From Gordonia bronchialis DSM 43247 (GTDB taxonomy: Bacteria > Actinomycetota > Actinomycetes > Mycobacteriales > Mycobacteriaceae), in NCBI RefSeq assembly GCF_000024785.1, contig NC_013441.1, positions 1,488,001-1,552,000 of the forward strand: a stretch of 64,000 nt of DNA. Reading direction: 5' to 3'. Within the stretch, counting starts at the first letter, position 1. The number at the start of each line of letters is the position of its first letter. A program made the translations under genes and the position numbers. Shown piece by piece: positions 15,640 to 23,672 of this stretch. The notes below the pieces were generated by a model, which ran no database searches, was not told the DNA's origin, and worked only from the letters and a program-made list of their open reading frames with translations.

Positions 15640-15901
15640 AGGTATCCTCCAATCTGAATTACGCGATAAAAGAATGGGACGCATTGAATTCGTGCAATCC
15701 GCAGGACATTGTGTATTGAATTAAATCAATAAACAAGAGTTGCGGGATGGTAGTCGATCCTGCTTTACCTCAACAAACAGAGGTCAAAGAACAGTATTTC
15801 GATAAATGTGAAATTGACAACGACTGCCCGTTACGGCGATTCTGGGCGCGGGACTAGCGCGACAGTAGCCACCGCTCGACGGACAGTCGATGGAAACCAT
15901 C
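15640..15901. other. AT-rich non-coding gap
   Basis: This stretch is markedly AT-rich compared with its neighbours, especially 15645-15830. It separates the transfer-ATPase operon from an upstream operon of small proteins. It probably contains the promoter of the 15379-15639 gene. I see short complementary pieces (GAATT...AATTC-type) but no definite origin of transfer. Confidence 0.45.
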
Positions 15902-16096
15902 TCACCAGCCACGAAAGCGCCGATAAACCAGCGCGCCTCCGCCACCGACAATCACGACGGTGGCCAGCGTGATGCACAGCGGCACCCAGATCTCCCGCAG
16001 AATGTAGACCGCACCGTAGAGCGCCATCGCGGCGACCAGGACAGTCACGCAGATATTCAGCAGCCGGCTGGCGAGACCGCCAGGGTCGTCACTCAC
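15902..16096 (-). CDS. Small two-helix membrane protein, 64 aa
   Basis: The product is 64 aa with two predicted membrane helices (LLNICVTVLVAAMALYGAVY and PLCITLATVVIVGGGGALVY) ending in RRFRGW. The GTG start at 16096 overlaps the stop of the preceding gene (GTGA). The function is unknown; it may be a small membrane subunit of the transfer apparatus. Confidence 0.65.
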   Translation of the reverse strand: MSDDPGGLASRLLNICVTVLVAAMALYGAVYILREIWVPLCITLATVVIVGGGGALVYRRFRGW

Positions 16097-16668
16097 GACG
16101 ACTCCCGGCGGATCTCGCGCAAGATGCCTTGCTCGAACCCGTAGCGCTGGCACTCCAGGTCGAACAGCTCTTGATCGGACGGAAACCGGCGCGCCACCGC
16201 GTTGATGATCACCTGGCCGAGCGTGTCGGCTTTGAGGAAGGCATATTCCAGGCTGTCTCGGGCGAACCCGGCCCGTTCGAGCTCCGACAGGTGTCGAAGC
16301 GCCAGTTCATACTCATCGGGCAACGAAAAGCTCAGCCCCAGCTCCACATGCGCTATATCGTGAACGAACTGCCAGGCGAAGTTGAACTCCGGGGACATCA
16401 GGATCACCGTGGATGAGTTCTCCGACGACACCGACAGTGGGTCGCCGGTCTCCTGGGAATTGACGTAGGCGGCACACAAGTCCGGATACGTTGACGGCGC
16501 GTCGGGCTGCGGTATCCAGGCGAAACCACATTCCTGCACTCTCGTTGCAGCGGCGGTGAAGACCCACCGCGTCAACCTCCGCCTGGCCTGATCGATCTCC
16601 TCAGTTGAGACGTAGTTGGCCTGCCGATCATCCAGCGGCATGGCGTGCTGGGAGACGACGTCTGTCAT
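16093..16668 (-). CDS. Hypothetical protein, 191 aa, with HDxAH motif
   Basis: This soluble 191-aa protein has a striking helix, FVHDIAHVELGLSFSLPDEY, in which H-D-x-x-H-x-E could bind a metal, followed by a helical C-terminal half. I do not recognise the family. Overlaps with both neighbours (ATGA, GTGA) place it in a four-gene operon with two small membrane proteins. Confidence 0.7.
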   Translation of the reverse strand: MTDVVSQHAMPLDDRQANYVSTEEIDQARRRLTRWVFTAAATRVQECGFAWIPQPDAPSTYPDLCAAYVNSQETGDPLSVSSENSSTVILMSPEFNFAWQFVHDIAHVELGLSFSLPDEYELALRHLSELERAGFARDSLEYAFLKADTLGQVIINAVARRFPSDQELFDLECQRYGFEQGILREIRRESS

Positions 16669-16889
16669 CTCGGGCCAGCCTGCCGTCGCTGTGCGATATC
16701 TGTCATCTGCTGGATCGCTGACGTCGTCAGCCGGTTGATCCGGGCCTCAGCCAGTCGGCGTTCCCGATTGATGCGGGCAACCTCCAACTGCCGATCGGAC
16801 TCGTCGCAGACGCTGAGCACGAAGCCAGCGAGGAACAGCACCGCCAGAATCGCGGCTACCAGCACGAGGCCGACGAGAAGTCCGGTCAT
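16665..16889 (-). CDS. Small membrane-anchored coiled-coil protein, 74 aa
   Basis: One N-terminal membrane helix (LLVGLVLVAAILAVLFLAG) is followed by a charged amphipathic helix (QLEVARINRERRLAEARINR). It is coupled to both neighbours by four-base overlaps. The function is unknown. Confidence 0.68.
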   Translation of the reverse strand: MTGLLVGLVLVAAILAVLFLAGFVLSVCDESDRQLEVARINRERRLAEARINRLTTSAIQQMTDIAQRRQAGPR

Positions 16890-17233
16890 CGTCGGTTCAC
16901 CGCCCGACCAGTACCCGCGACGATCTGACCGACACCCACGACGGTCATCGTCTTGATGAAGTCCAGGTCGCCGGATGCAGCTGGTGCCGCGAGGGCGAGT
17001 TGTTGCTGCACTTGCGATACCAGGGCCACCTGCTGCATGGCATAGGCGCCGGTGCGAGCAACGGCATCGACCTTAACCTGCTGAATCTCGCCAGCGGCAG
17101 CAATCCTGGCTGTCGTGATGTCGGTGCCCTGGTCGATGGCTGCGAGGTCGCGGGCGGTTTGGCGGGCCAGCCGGCCACCGGCAGATGATCGGTTTGGGAG
17201 GCTGGACGGCGTGTAGGGCTCGATGGACGACAT
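16886..17233 (-). CDS. Hypothetical protein, 115 aa
   Basis: This Ala/Gln-rich helical protein (ARIAAAGEIQQVKVDAVART) ends in a short hydrophobic stretch (FIKTMTVVGVGQIVAGTG). It is the first gene of the four-gene operon 15902-17233. The ATG at 17233 has AAGGAGT about 8 bases upstream. The function is unknown. Confidence 0.68.
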   Translation of the reverse strand: MSSIEPYTPSSLPNRSSAGGRLARQTARDLAAIDQGTDITTARIAAAGEIQQVKVDAVARTGAYAMQQVALVSQVQQQLALAAPAASGDLDFIKTMTVVGVGQIVAGTGRAVNRR

Positions 17234-17304
17234 TGGAAGACTCCTTCTGGTCGGTGCGAATGTGCTGGTCACGACGCTAGGGGTCACGTGGAGGTATAAC
17301 GAGC

Positions 17305-17327
17305 GGCAAAGTTGGGGGCAAAGTTGG
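17305..17327. repeat. Direct repeat in a divergent promoter region
   Basis: GGCAAAGTTGG occurs twice (17305-17315 and 17317-17327, period 12) between two divergently transcribed genes, close to the palindrome CACGTG (17286-17291). It is a plausible operator, with no assigned regulator. Confidence 0.35.
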
Positions 17328-17371
17328 CGGCCAGATGCGCCCAAACGTGTCAGCGCGTGAATATTGGTTCT

Positions 17372-18496
17372 ATGACCACACGTCCCGTCAGCGATTTGCA
17401 CCGAGCCATCGACTCATTCGGCCGTAAGGCGCGCCAGCTTTCGGTCGCGCGCTTGCTGGAGTTCGACGGAATCATCGTCAGCTTGCGGCCTGAGCTTCGG
17501 GCCGGATCGCCTGTTGATCGACGTGCGTTCGCCGAAATGGTGGAGACGGAGATCCGGACCTGCGTTGAACGGTTTGACCCGATCGACAAAAGAATTGCCG
17601 ACGCTGTGCTGGCGATCAGCCCGGAGTTTCACGACAAGACAGTGACCGAGCGCCGCCAGTACGTCGATGAGCACGACGTGGGATTCACGGGTGATCAGTT
17701 CAAGACCAGGCGCCGCCGCATCGTCGGGGATATCACCGCCCATTTGGAGTGTCACTTCGGCACGGGAGCGCTCTCGGTTGCCGATCGCCTGGACGCAGCC
17801 GGGAGGAACCATGCACGCCAGGTCTTCTGGCGGCTTCAAGACATGGAAGTCCGGCTGGAGTCGCTCGATCTGGCTGCGCGGGCAATCGGGCACCTCCCGG
17901 CCGAGAGCGAGTACCGGCATCACGCCGAGAAGTACTTGCAGCAGCGAACGGTCCACACGGACGCGGTGCTGTGGGGTCTGGCGCACGCACAACGCCATCT
18001 CAGGAAGTTACAACGAGACTCGCGAGGCCGGGATGTGCTCATGACTCTGGGCGTCGAGTGGTGGGATACCAACATCCGCATCCCGTTCGTTGACTACGAG
18101 ATTGCTGAGCTTGTCGGAATCCTGTCCGACGATGACGAGGCTTCAGCTGCGGTCAGTGCCTGGATTGAGAGCACCCAACGTGGGCGCTTCGCGCACGCGC
18201 GATGGCTGGCGATGCTCGGCACCACTACCAAGCGCGGCGGAGTCGACGACGAGAACAAGTATGACCCAATACGGGAGAGAGCGCGATTGATCGGCAACAT
18301 CAGGGCACTCCTCGCGCTGGTTGCGGACGCGTCTTCTAGCGACGTGATGCCCAAAAACATTCGTTCGGCGCTGGCCGATCGCGTGCTGTGGGACACACTG
18401 CTCTTCGGTCCGACGGAACAGGGCGCGACCTTCAACGACTGTACCGGTAGCCAGGTGTTTCGAGCAGTCCGCGCGGCGATGTCAGACCGACATTGA
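17372..18496 (+). CDS. Hypothetical protein, 374 aa
   Basis: This long soluble, mainly helical protein is rich in Arg, Asp and Trp. It has no membrane helix and no motif I can name. It is divergent from the 15902-17233 operon and has normal high-GC codon use, unlike the AT-richer genes that follow. It marks the end of the mobilisation part of the second block. Several starts are possible; the ATG at 17372 is used because the N-terminus MTTRPVSDLHRAIDSFGRK looks natural. Confidence 0.65.
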   Translation: MTTRPVSDLHRAIDSFGRKARQLSVARLLEFDGIIVSLRPELRAGSPVDRRAFAEMVETEIRTCVERFDPIDKRIADAVLAISPEFHDKTVTERRQYVDEHDVGFTGDQFKTRRRRIVGDITAHLECHFGTGALSVADRLDAAGRNHARQVFWRLQDMEVRLESLDLAARAIGHLPAESEYRHHAEKYLQQRTVHTDAVLWGLAHAQRHLRKLQRDSRGRDVLMTLGVEWWDTNIRIPFVDYEIAELVGILSDDDEASAAVSAWIESTQRGRFAHARWLAMLGTTTKRGGVDDENKYDPIRERARLIGNIRALLALVADASSSDVMPKNIRSALADRVLWDTLLFGPTEQGATFNDCTGSQVFRAVRAAMSDRH

Positions 18497-18713
18497 CCTG
18501 TTCAACTGGGTCGCTGCGTTTGCGGCTGGCGCAACATGATCACAACCAACGCCAGACTACCTGGCCTTGGAGGGCTCTAATCCGCGTACAGCACTCGGGG
18601 TCGCGGCGAGGGCGTCCGGGTGCCGATTGAGTGATCACAGCTGCTCGCTAGTTGGCGTCCACAGTCGCTCGACCGGTAGCATACAATGCCAGGAAACCAT
18701 AGGTGAGGTATTG

Positions 18714-19340
18714 GTGACGCGTGTGATTGGACCAACGGTCGTCCGCTGGGAGTACTCAGCAATGATGGATGCGCTTGAGATGGCTTCATCTTACTGTATG
18801 GACGTTTTGTCACTCCCAACTAAGGAAACTAGAACAGACCAAGTGGCAGATGCCGCAGGGGCGGTAGACGCGGTCCTTGCTAGCGCAAGCACAAACTTCG
18901 AGATATCCCATCGCAAGAGCGGCGAACCATTGAAGCAATGGGACGTGAACCCCATTTCGGGTCGCACAAACCTGATGGCAGGTCTATACGATTGCGGAAT
19001 ATCGACGGTAAGAGCAGATGAGACTGGAACAGAATTTTTTGCGGCGATCGCAATTCCAGTCATGGGTCGCATCTACGGTACCGACGGAACTACTGTCATT
19101 AAGAGAACCCGAGACTCATCGACTGGTCACATGATTGAACGGATATTTCAGAAGCCTGCCACGGATGTTGTAAGTGGCAGCAATTCGGGGATCGACGGTG
19201 TTAACCTGGCAACAGGGAGCTATGTCTACGATGCTGTTTTTGTTTTCGAAGGGCGATCAGGCGCAATAGGTAGCGCTCCTGAATCACCGGTAGATAAACG
19301 TGCAGTAGATTTTCTGATGAGAGCCATGTCGAGGAGCTAG
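18714..19340 (+). CDS. Degenerate inositol-monophosphatase-like protein, 208 aa (tentative)
   Basis: The GTG at 18714 has AGGTGAGG five bases upstream. The protein contains GEPLKQ and WDVNPISGRTNLMAGLYDCG, which aligns by eye with the inositol-monophosphatase signature (DPIDGTTNF...G), and a following GTEFFAAIAIP-type strand. The metal-binding Asp residues of that signature are Asn and Ser here, and the protein is shorter than a typical 260-aa family member. Catalysis is therefore doubtful. It precedes a HAD gene on the same strand, and codon use is AT-richer than in the surroundings, which suggests recent transfer. The family call is weak. Confidence 0.6.
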   Translation: MTRVIGPTVVRWEYSAMMDALEMASSYCMDVLSLPTKETRTDQVADAAGAVDAVLASASTNFEISHRKSGEPLKQWDVNPISGRTNLMAGLYDCGISTVRADETGTEFFAAIAIPVMGRIYGTDGTTVIKRTRDSSTGHMIERIFQKPATDVVSGSNSGIDGVNLATGSYVYDAVFVFEGRSGAIGSAPESPVDKRAVDFLMRAMSRS

Positions 19341-19401
19341 GACTCGATCCCGCAACTGGGTATTGCCTCTTTTCCTGAGTATGGTATTATCTAAATTGGA
19401 T

Positions 19402-20079
19402 ATGAACCTCTACCTATTCGATATTGACGGTACTCTAGTCGGATCTGCCGATGGACACAAAGATGCCTTCGCGGTGGGATTTTCGAAGGTTTTTGGAATC
19501 TTTGCTAGTATTCACGAAGTTGACTTCAGAGGTTGCACGGACTTTCAGATAATCGCGATGCTCGCAGAACTGCATACGATTCGTCTGACGCAGGAGTCGA
19601 TAGCGAATCTGGAGTCTGTTATGTCGGAATACTATGCTGACGTTGCTCAGAATTTGACGATTGAGCCCATTCGAGGTGCTCGTGATGCTCTTCTCAGTAT
19701 CCGCGACTCGGGAAATTCTATCGAATTACTTTCGGGGAACTTGTCCAATATTGCAGAAATCAAGCTGAAAAAGGCCGGGATATTCGACCTGTTCGAGTCC
19801 GGTACGTACGGTGACTATGCGGACAGCCGAGTCGCGCTAGTTTGATCTGCCCTCGCTCGTAGCAGGAAAAGGATCGCTGACAACATATTTGTTGTGGGAG
19901 ACACTCCGCAAGATGTCCTCGCTGCGACGGCCAACGAACTGAAAGCCATCGCCGTAATGACTGGTGGCTTTACGGAGCATGAACTGAAGGATGCGGGAGC
20001 ATTATTAGTTCTAGATTCTGTATCTGATATTAATTATCTTGGTTCAATGTCATCGAACGAAGATGCCATAGCTGCCTAA
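19402..20079 (+). pseudogene. HAD-family phosphatase gene with an in-frame TGA
   Basis: The frame encodes a HAD hydrolase of the phosphoglycolate-phosphatase type. Motif I is FDIDGTLVG (residues 6-14), motif II ELLSGN, the Lys segment is EIKLKKAGIFDLF, and motif IV is FVVGDTPQDVLAATANEL. A TGA at 19843-19845 interrupts it between motifs III and IV, but the same frame continues with perfect domain content to 20079. A single CGA-to-TGA change would explain it. The 3' end overlaps the convergent gene 20030-21154. The start could also be the ATG at 19381. Confidence 0.75.
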
Positions 20080-21154
20080 CAGTCCCTAGTCCCGGCACTA
20101 GTAACAGAGATACGAATCCGATATACCAGCCAGAGTCTTGCGAAAGGAAAATTCCATATACAGCTAGCGCAACCAGTATAAGTAAGACCTGACTGTACGC
20201 GACAACATTCCAGAAGTAGGACGGATTCAGGACAGAGAACCGATTCCTGTATGATTCCTGCAGATTGTCGGCAAGTTTATCTGCGTCTTCAAGTATTAGC
20301 GCAAGGTCGTGCACAGACAAAGTGACAAGTTTGCGAGCAGACGCAAGTTTGAGGGCCAGTAGCGCCCAGCTTGTTTCCCAAGCGTCGTGGTACCAACTTC
20401 CGTCTAGTCGCCGCCCATCGCTGAATAGATCATCGACGCACGCAGAAACTCGTGCAGAGTGAGTGGGGTGCGTGCTAGCAGACAGTCCAACTAGTGCGGA
20501 ACAGTATTCCACGAAATTCGCCTTCGTGACATCTACGCTTCCTAACCATGCGCCCAGTTCGTCACACTGAAGACGAAGATCTATATTCGCCTCCGGCGCA
20601 GCCACGAGCGCAGAAGAAACCTGACCAAGGCAATAAGGAGTCGCTGGATATATCCGCTGTGTACGAAGAATTGACACCCATTCGGGGATGGAATTGGAGT
20701 CTGGGCGGCGCGCAGTAACCGTGATCAATAGCTGTGCGATATGGTGAGGCTTTAAATGAGGGTCAGGCACGAGTTGGGACAGGTAATCTGTTGCTTGATC
20801 CACCCATGTGTCGGTATAGGCCGATCCGGCTAGGGCGTTTGCGGCGACAGCCGTGTCCCATACGGTCTCTAGCTTCCCGTTGGACGAGGAAGCGATAACG
20901 TGGCGGGCAGCGCGTTCGAATCCGTCACTCTGAGACCAACCGGGTTGCCAACTTCTGATCGCCTTAACTGCGATCGCCGTATAAGCTGCGCTATTATTTC
21001 CGAATCCGCCTGAGGGTAGTTGTGACGAAATAAGCCATTCTATGGATTGCCTCAAGCGCGGGTCGGAACTCTCATCGACTGTGGTATCTACAGTGTAGCG
21101 GGATAGTTGTCTTCTGACATGATCTACAGTCATCCGAACACTACGGTCTGTCAT
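20030..21154 (-). CDS. Squalene-cyclase/prenyltransferase-repeat membrane protein
   Basis: The product is 374 aa. Residues about 25-300 form the alpha-helical repeat fold of squalene/hopene cyclases and prenyltransferase beta chains. Visible repeats are SIEWLISSQLPSGGFGNN, ETVWDTAVAANAL (compare VWDTALA of cyclases) and LDGSWYHDAWETSWALLALK. The catalytic DxDD of class II cyclases was not found. Two C-terminal membrane helices follow (YSQVLLILVALAVYGIFL and YIGFVSLLLVPGLG). It is the last gene of a four-gene operon after HIT, NTase and HAD, starting two bases after the HAD stop. It could be a lipid-modifying or lipid-sensing component. The fold is fairly clear, the function is not. Confidence 0.7.
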   Translation of the reverse strand: MTDRSVRMTVDHVRRQLSRYTVDTTVDESSDPRLRQSIEWLISSQLPSGGFGNNSAAYTAIAVKAIRSWQPGWSQSDGFERAARHVIASSSNGKLETVWDTAVAANALAGSAYTDTWVDQATDYLSQLVPDPHLKPHHIAQLLITVTARRPDSNSIPEWVSILRTQRIYPATPYCLGQVSSALVAAPEANIDLRLQCDELGAWLGSVDVTKANFVEYCSALVGLSASTHPTHSARVSACVDDLFSDGRRLDGSWYHDAWETSWALLALKLASARKLVTLSVHDLALILEDADKLADNLQESYRNRFSVLNPSYFWNVVAYSQVLLILVALAVYGIFLSQDSGWYIGFVSLLLVPGLGTVRQLWHLRSMTLNQDN

Positions 21155-21156
21155 TC

Positions 21157-21759
21157 CTAGATCCCCATTTGTTCGTTGACCACAGAGTCGACCCACAGGC
21201 CGTCACTATCTGCTTGTATCGCTGGGATGTTCGCCGACCGGGCCGCCTTCACGTTCAATGAGTCGTCATCGACGAAAAGTACCGAATCCACTGGCTCTTT
21301 AGCGATCTCTAGCAACTTAAAAAAGTACTCTGTGTCTGGTTTTCGGCAGTGCATTTCAGATGAGCACGCGATTGCGTTGAATGTATTGAACCATGGGAAC
21401 TTCAACCTCCAAATCGCCAGCCATGGACTGTAATGATTGGTCGCAAGTATTGTCTTAACCCCAAGTTTGGATAGCGTCAAAAGTCCGGCAACTCCATGGT
21501 TTATCTCTAAGAAGCCATCCAGAAAGATTGAGCGGATCTTTTCTGGATGTGTGCCGGTGACACGCGAAAGCTCATTCCAAACTTCAAATTCCGAAGACCT
21601 GCCCGTCTCGAATGGAGTGCGGACGTGGTCAATCCATCGCTTCTTGGCTATTTCGGCTAAGTTCTCGTCGCCACCAGCAATTTCAAGCCAGAATCCGCCT
21701 CGGGTAGGATCGGTGAGTAATACTCCTCCGAGATCTACTGCTAAGGTAGAGTATCGCAC
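21157..21759 (-). CDS. HAD-superfamily hydrolase (YihX-like)
   Basis: This 200-aa HAD phosphatase has motif I VDLGGVLL, motif II ILATNHYS, a Lys in HCRKPDTEYF and motif IV SVLFVDDDSLNVKAARSANI. The DLGGVL form and CRKPD segment match HAD-IA enzymes such as sugar-1-phosphatases. The start lies inside the last codons of the nucleotidyltransferase gene (19-base overlap), so the proteins are made together. Low GC. The substrate is unknown; a phosphorylated product of the neighbouring enzymes is possible. Confidence 0.85.
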   Translation of the reverse strand: MRYSTLAVDLGGVLLTDPTRGGFWLEIAGGDENLAEIAKKRWIDHVRTPFETGRSSEFEVWNELSRVTGTHPEKIRSIFLDGFLEINHGVAGLLTLSKLGVKTILATNHYSPWLAIWRLKFPWFNTFNAIACSSEMHCRKPDTEYFFKLLEIAKEPVDSVLFVDDDSLNVKAARSANIPAIQADSDGLWVDSVVNEQMGI

Positions 21760-22541
21760 TGCTGGTGAGCCTCCTGTAGGTGGCGTTCGACTATCCGAAG
21801 TGCCGTCCGGTTATTACTCGAGATAGTTCCTTGGCTGGCGAACTCTATCCAATCCACAACATGGCGGCATCCATCGATGATTTGCATCGGACTGGCAGAG
21901 AACGCGAGACGACTCACTAAATCGCGGTTGGCGGAGTCTCTGGATTCATATCTCCTGGACGGTTCCCGGAAATTTGGCTGCCCGAGAGTTCGGTCCTCTA
22001 AGTAGCAGAGTAGAGCTTCGACGACGCCGGTGAGTCTGCAACGTGCGTTGATGAACTCACCTCGTCGCAGCTGAATGGAGACGTTCATCAGGTGATAGAT
22101 TAGTCCATCTAGCGTGTTATCGATCCCGGCGCGGGGGGAGGATTCCCTGTTCAAGGTATTGCGACGGATCGTCTGGTCGGGATCCTTTATTATTCCCTCA
22201 AGCTCGTAGAACAATGTCGGCCATCGACGAATGTCGTCCTGCCTGGATATATGAAGCACCGAAAAGTCCACACCGAAGCCATCGACTATTGAATGGAATT
22301 TCGATAGGCCGTTCCAATATATTAAGTGAGGATTTAGTCGGCTCGAAAGAAAGAGTTCTCGCACACGTTCTCTATCCCATCTGTCTATATCCTTGGTAAA
22401 CAGGAAATAGTCAAGGTCTGATAAATTATCAGAGTTCTTCTTGGATTGAGATCCGACCAGAATGGCTGAATATATGTCAGGAGATCGGCAAATCTCGGCT
22501 CGCACTCTTTCTTCTACGTCCTCCCTGTGCGATGAGGTCAC
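21741..22541 (-). CDS. Nucleotidyltransferase (Pol-beta superfamily)
   Basis: The product is 266 aa. The N-terminal domain has the NTase signature ILVGSQSKKNSDNLSDLDYF (GS followed by D-x-D) and a later Asp in GFGVDFSVLHISR, which could be the third metal ligand. The C-terminal half is helical, as in aminoglycoside adenylyltransferases and MNT/HEPN-type pairs. The ATG at 22541 overlaps the HIT stop (ATGA). It would transfer a nucleotide to a small molecule or protein. With a HIT-type hydrolase and a HAD phosphatase in one operon, it suggests a make-and-break cycle for a nucleotidylated metabolite. Confidence 0.82.
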   Translation of the reverse strand: MTSSHREDVEERVRAEICRSPDIYSAILVGSQSKKNSDNLSDLDYFLFTKDIDRWDRERVRELFLSSRLNPHLIYWNGLSKFHSIVDGFGVDFSVLHISRQDDIRRWPTLFYELEGIIKDPDQTIRRNTLNRESSPRAGIDNTLDGLIYHLMNVSIQLRRGEFINARCRLTGVVEALLCYLEDRTLGQPNFREPSRRYESRDSANRDLVSRLAFSASPMQIIDGCRHVVDWIEFASQGTISSNNRTALRIVERHLQEAHQQCDTLP

Positions 22542-22993
22542 TTGACTAGACCTTTCGCGCGAGCTGACTCCCGGAGTCTCTCGGTAACTGATGCCAATAC
22601 GAGTTCAGGTGTAGGCTCGGACGAACGAGGAAAGTCCAAGAAATATGGCCAGTCGTCGTCGTGCCAGAAACCTCCGCCAAATCGCACCGGAGTACTATAG
22701 CGAGGTATCCCGTGAAAGTGGACTGACGGGTCGTGCTGCATCGAAGCGACATAGTTGAAGTGCGCTGGTTGAAACGCATGAGTAATAACTGACTCGAAGG
22801 CCCACACCGCCTTCTGGAAATCCCGGATCTCTCGCTTGGTTAGGTCGGGTATCCGAGGTACGTCGCGTTTCAGTAAGAGCGCGCAGCTGCCAATTGTTAT
22901 CTGTCGTCGCCGTGCTGCAACTATCCAGTGCTTGGTCTGTAGGATCTGTGTATCCTCTAGACGAAATCGTTGCCAGTGCGGTAGGTTAGTCAG
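22538..22993 (-). CDS. HIT-like protein, probable CTG start
   Basis: This 151-aa protein carries the motif SVHFHGIPRY (residues 90-99), matching the HIT signature H-x-H-x-H except that the first His is Ser. The catalytic middle His would be H92. The fold context fits (KHWIVAARRRQ, FESVITHAFQPAHFNYVASM). The frame is open upstream to about 23097 but has no ATG, GTG or TTG before the internal GTG at 22807, which would cut off half the domain. A CTG at 22993 with a perfect AGGAG five bases upstream is the best start. It is the first gene of the HIT-NTase-HAD-cyclase-like operon. Confidence 0.75.
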   Translation of the reverse strand: MTNLPHWQRFRLEDTQILQTKHWIVAARRRQITIGSCALLLKRDVPRIPDLTKREIRDFQKAVWAFESVITHAFQPAHFNYVASMQHDPSVHFHGIPRYSTPVRFGGGFWHDDDWPYFLDFPRSSEPTPELVLASVTERLRESARAKGLVK

Positions 22994-23039
22994 CGTCGCT
23001 CCTGGTGCTCGATTCCGGACAGTCTTTGTGAATATTATA
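22994..23039 (-). promoter_or_regulatory. -10 box and ribosome-binding site of the HIT operon
   Basis: On the minus strand a consensus -10 TATAAT lies at 23039-23034, followed after about 30 bases by AGGAG (23003-22999) and, five bases later, the CTG start codon. No good -35 was seen. The arrangement defines the 5' end of the four-gene operon. Confidence 0.55.
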
Positions 23040-23097
23040 CGATGTGAGCACGACTCGCGTGTCGTCTGTACGAATGAATAGCCGTGAGGGCTTTCAG

Positions 23098-23432
23098 CTC
23101 AGGTTCGCGATTTCCTTCCAGCCGTCAGGCTGGTCGTATCGGCGGCACTTTCAGGACTCCAGCTTTTTGGGCTGTCATCATGCGGCGTTGGACTGCAAAC
23201 TAGCTTGGCGACTTATCTGCGCGCGTTCGTGCATCAAGCTCGGCGTGACCGTGATGACCAGCGCGGTTGGTCACCTCCACATCGATCTTGGTCGAGGTCG
23301 CGGGCGCGTCAGGGTGAGGGCCTGGCTATGTTGCTTTCGCGAATGTGTTCGTATGGGGGTCTGATCTGTGACGTTGGGGCCATCCGGTCCACCCGAGGCT
23401 GTCCATTGATCACAGCTTTGGCCTGCACGGCA
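23098..23432. other. Gap without a supported gene
   Basis: Short frames on both strands here lack ribosome-binding sites and motifs. GC rises again compared with the operon to the left. I see nothing definite; it may contain decayed sequence between the HIT operon and the duplicated gene fragment on the right. Confidence 0.5.
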
Positions 23433-23597
23433 TCAGTCTGGTAGTTCTGTACTGAGAATCCAGACGGCCACAATCCCCTGTTTCGGCATCACCCATCCGT
23501 CGAACCCGATGCTGACGGTCTTCTCCGGGACGCTTGGTGGCATCGCGTGGCTGCGGACCTGTTTGCTGCTGGCGATGAACGCGATGAGGCGCATTTG
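23433..23597 (-). pseudogene. C-terminal remnant of a paralogue of the next gene
   Basis: A 54-codon open stretch (from QMRLIAFIASSK to GWVMPKQGIVAVWILSTELP, ending in Asp) aligns without gaps to the C-terminus of the 23673-24815 protein (DMRVIESVATTR ... GWLMPKAGFTFTWTVDTELP). Nearly half the positions are identical by eye. Upstream similarity continues only after a frame change. It is a decayed tandem duplicate lacking its N-terminal two thirds. Confidence 0.7.
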
Positions 23598-23672
23598 GCG
23601 ATGCCGCAGTCGCAGTCGTCCAGGCCGACGTCGAGGCCCGCAACTTGACAGGGCCAACGTTCATGGGTTTTG

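Noticed and set aside
19843..19845. Selenocysteine or read-through at the in-frame TGA of the HAD gene
   Set aside because: The codon is not at a catalytic position of HAD enzymes and no hairpin of SECIS type follows; a nonsense mutation is simpler.
23044..23364. Plus-strand frame of 106 codons
   Set aside because: No ribosome-binding site and random-looking composition; it starts opposite the promoter of the HIT operon.
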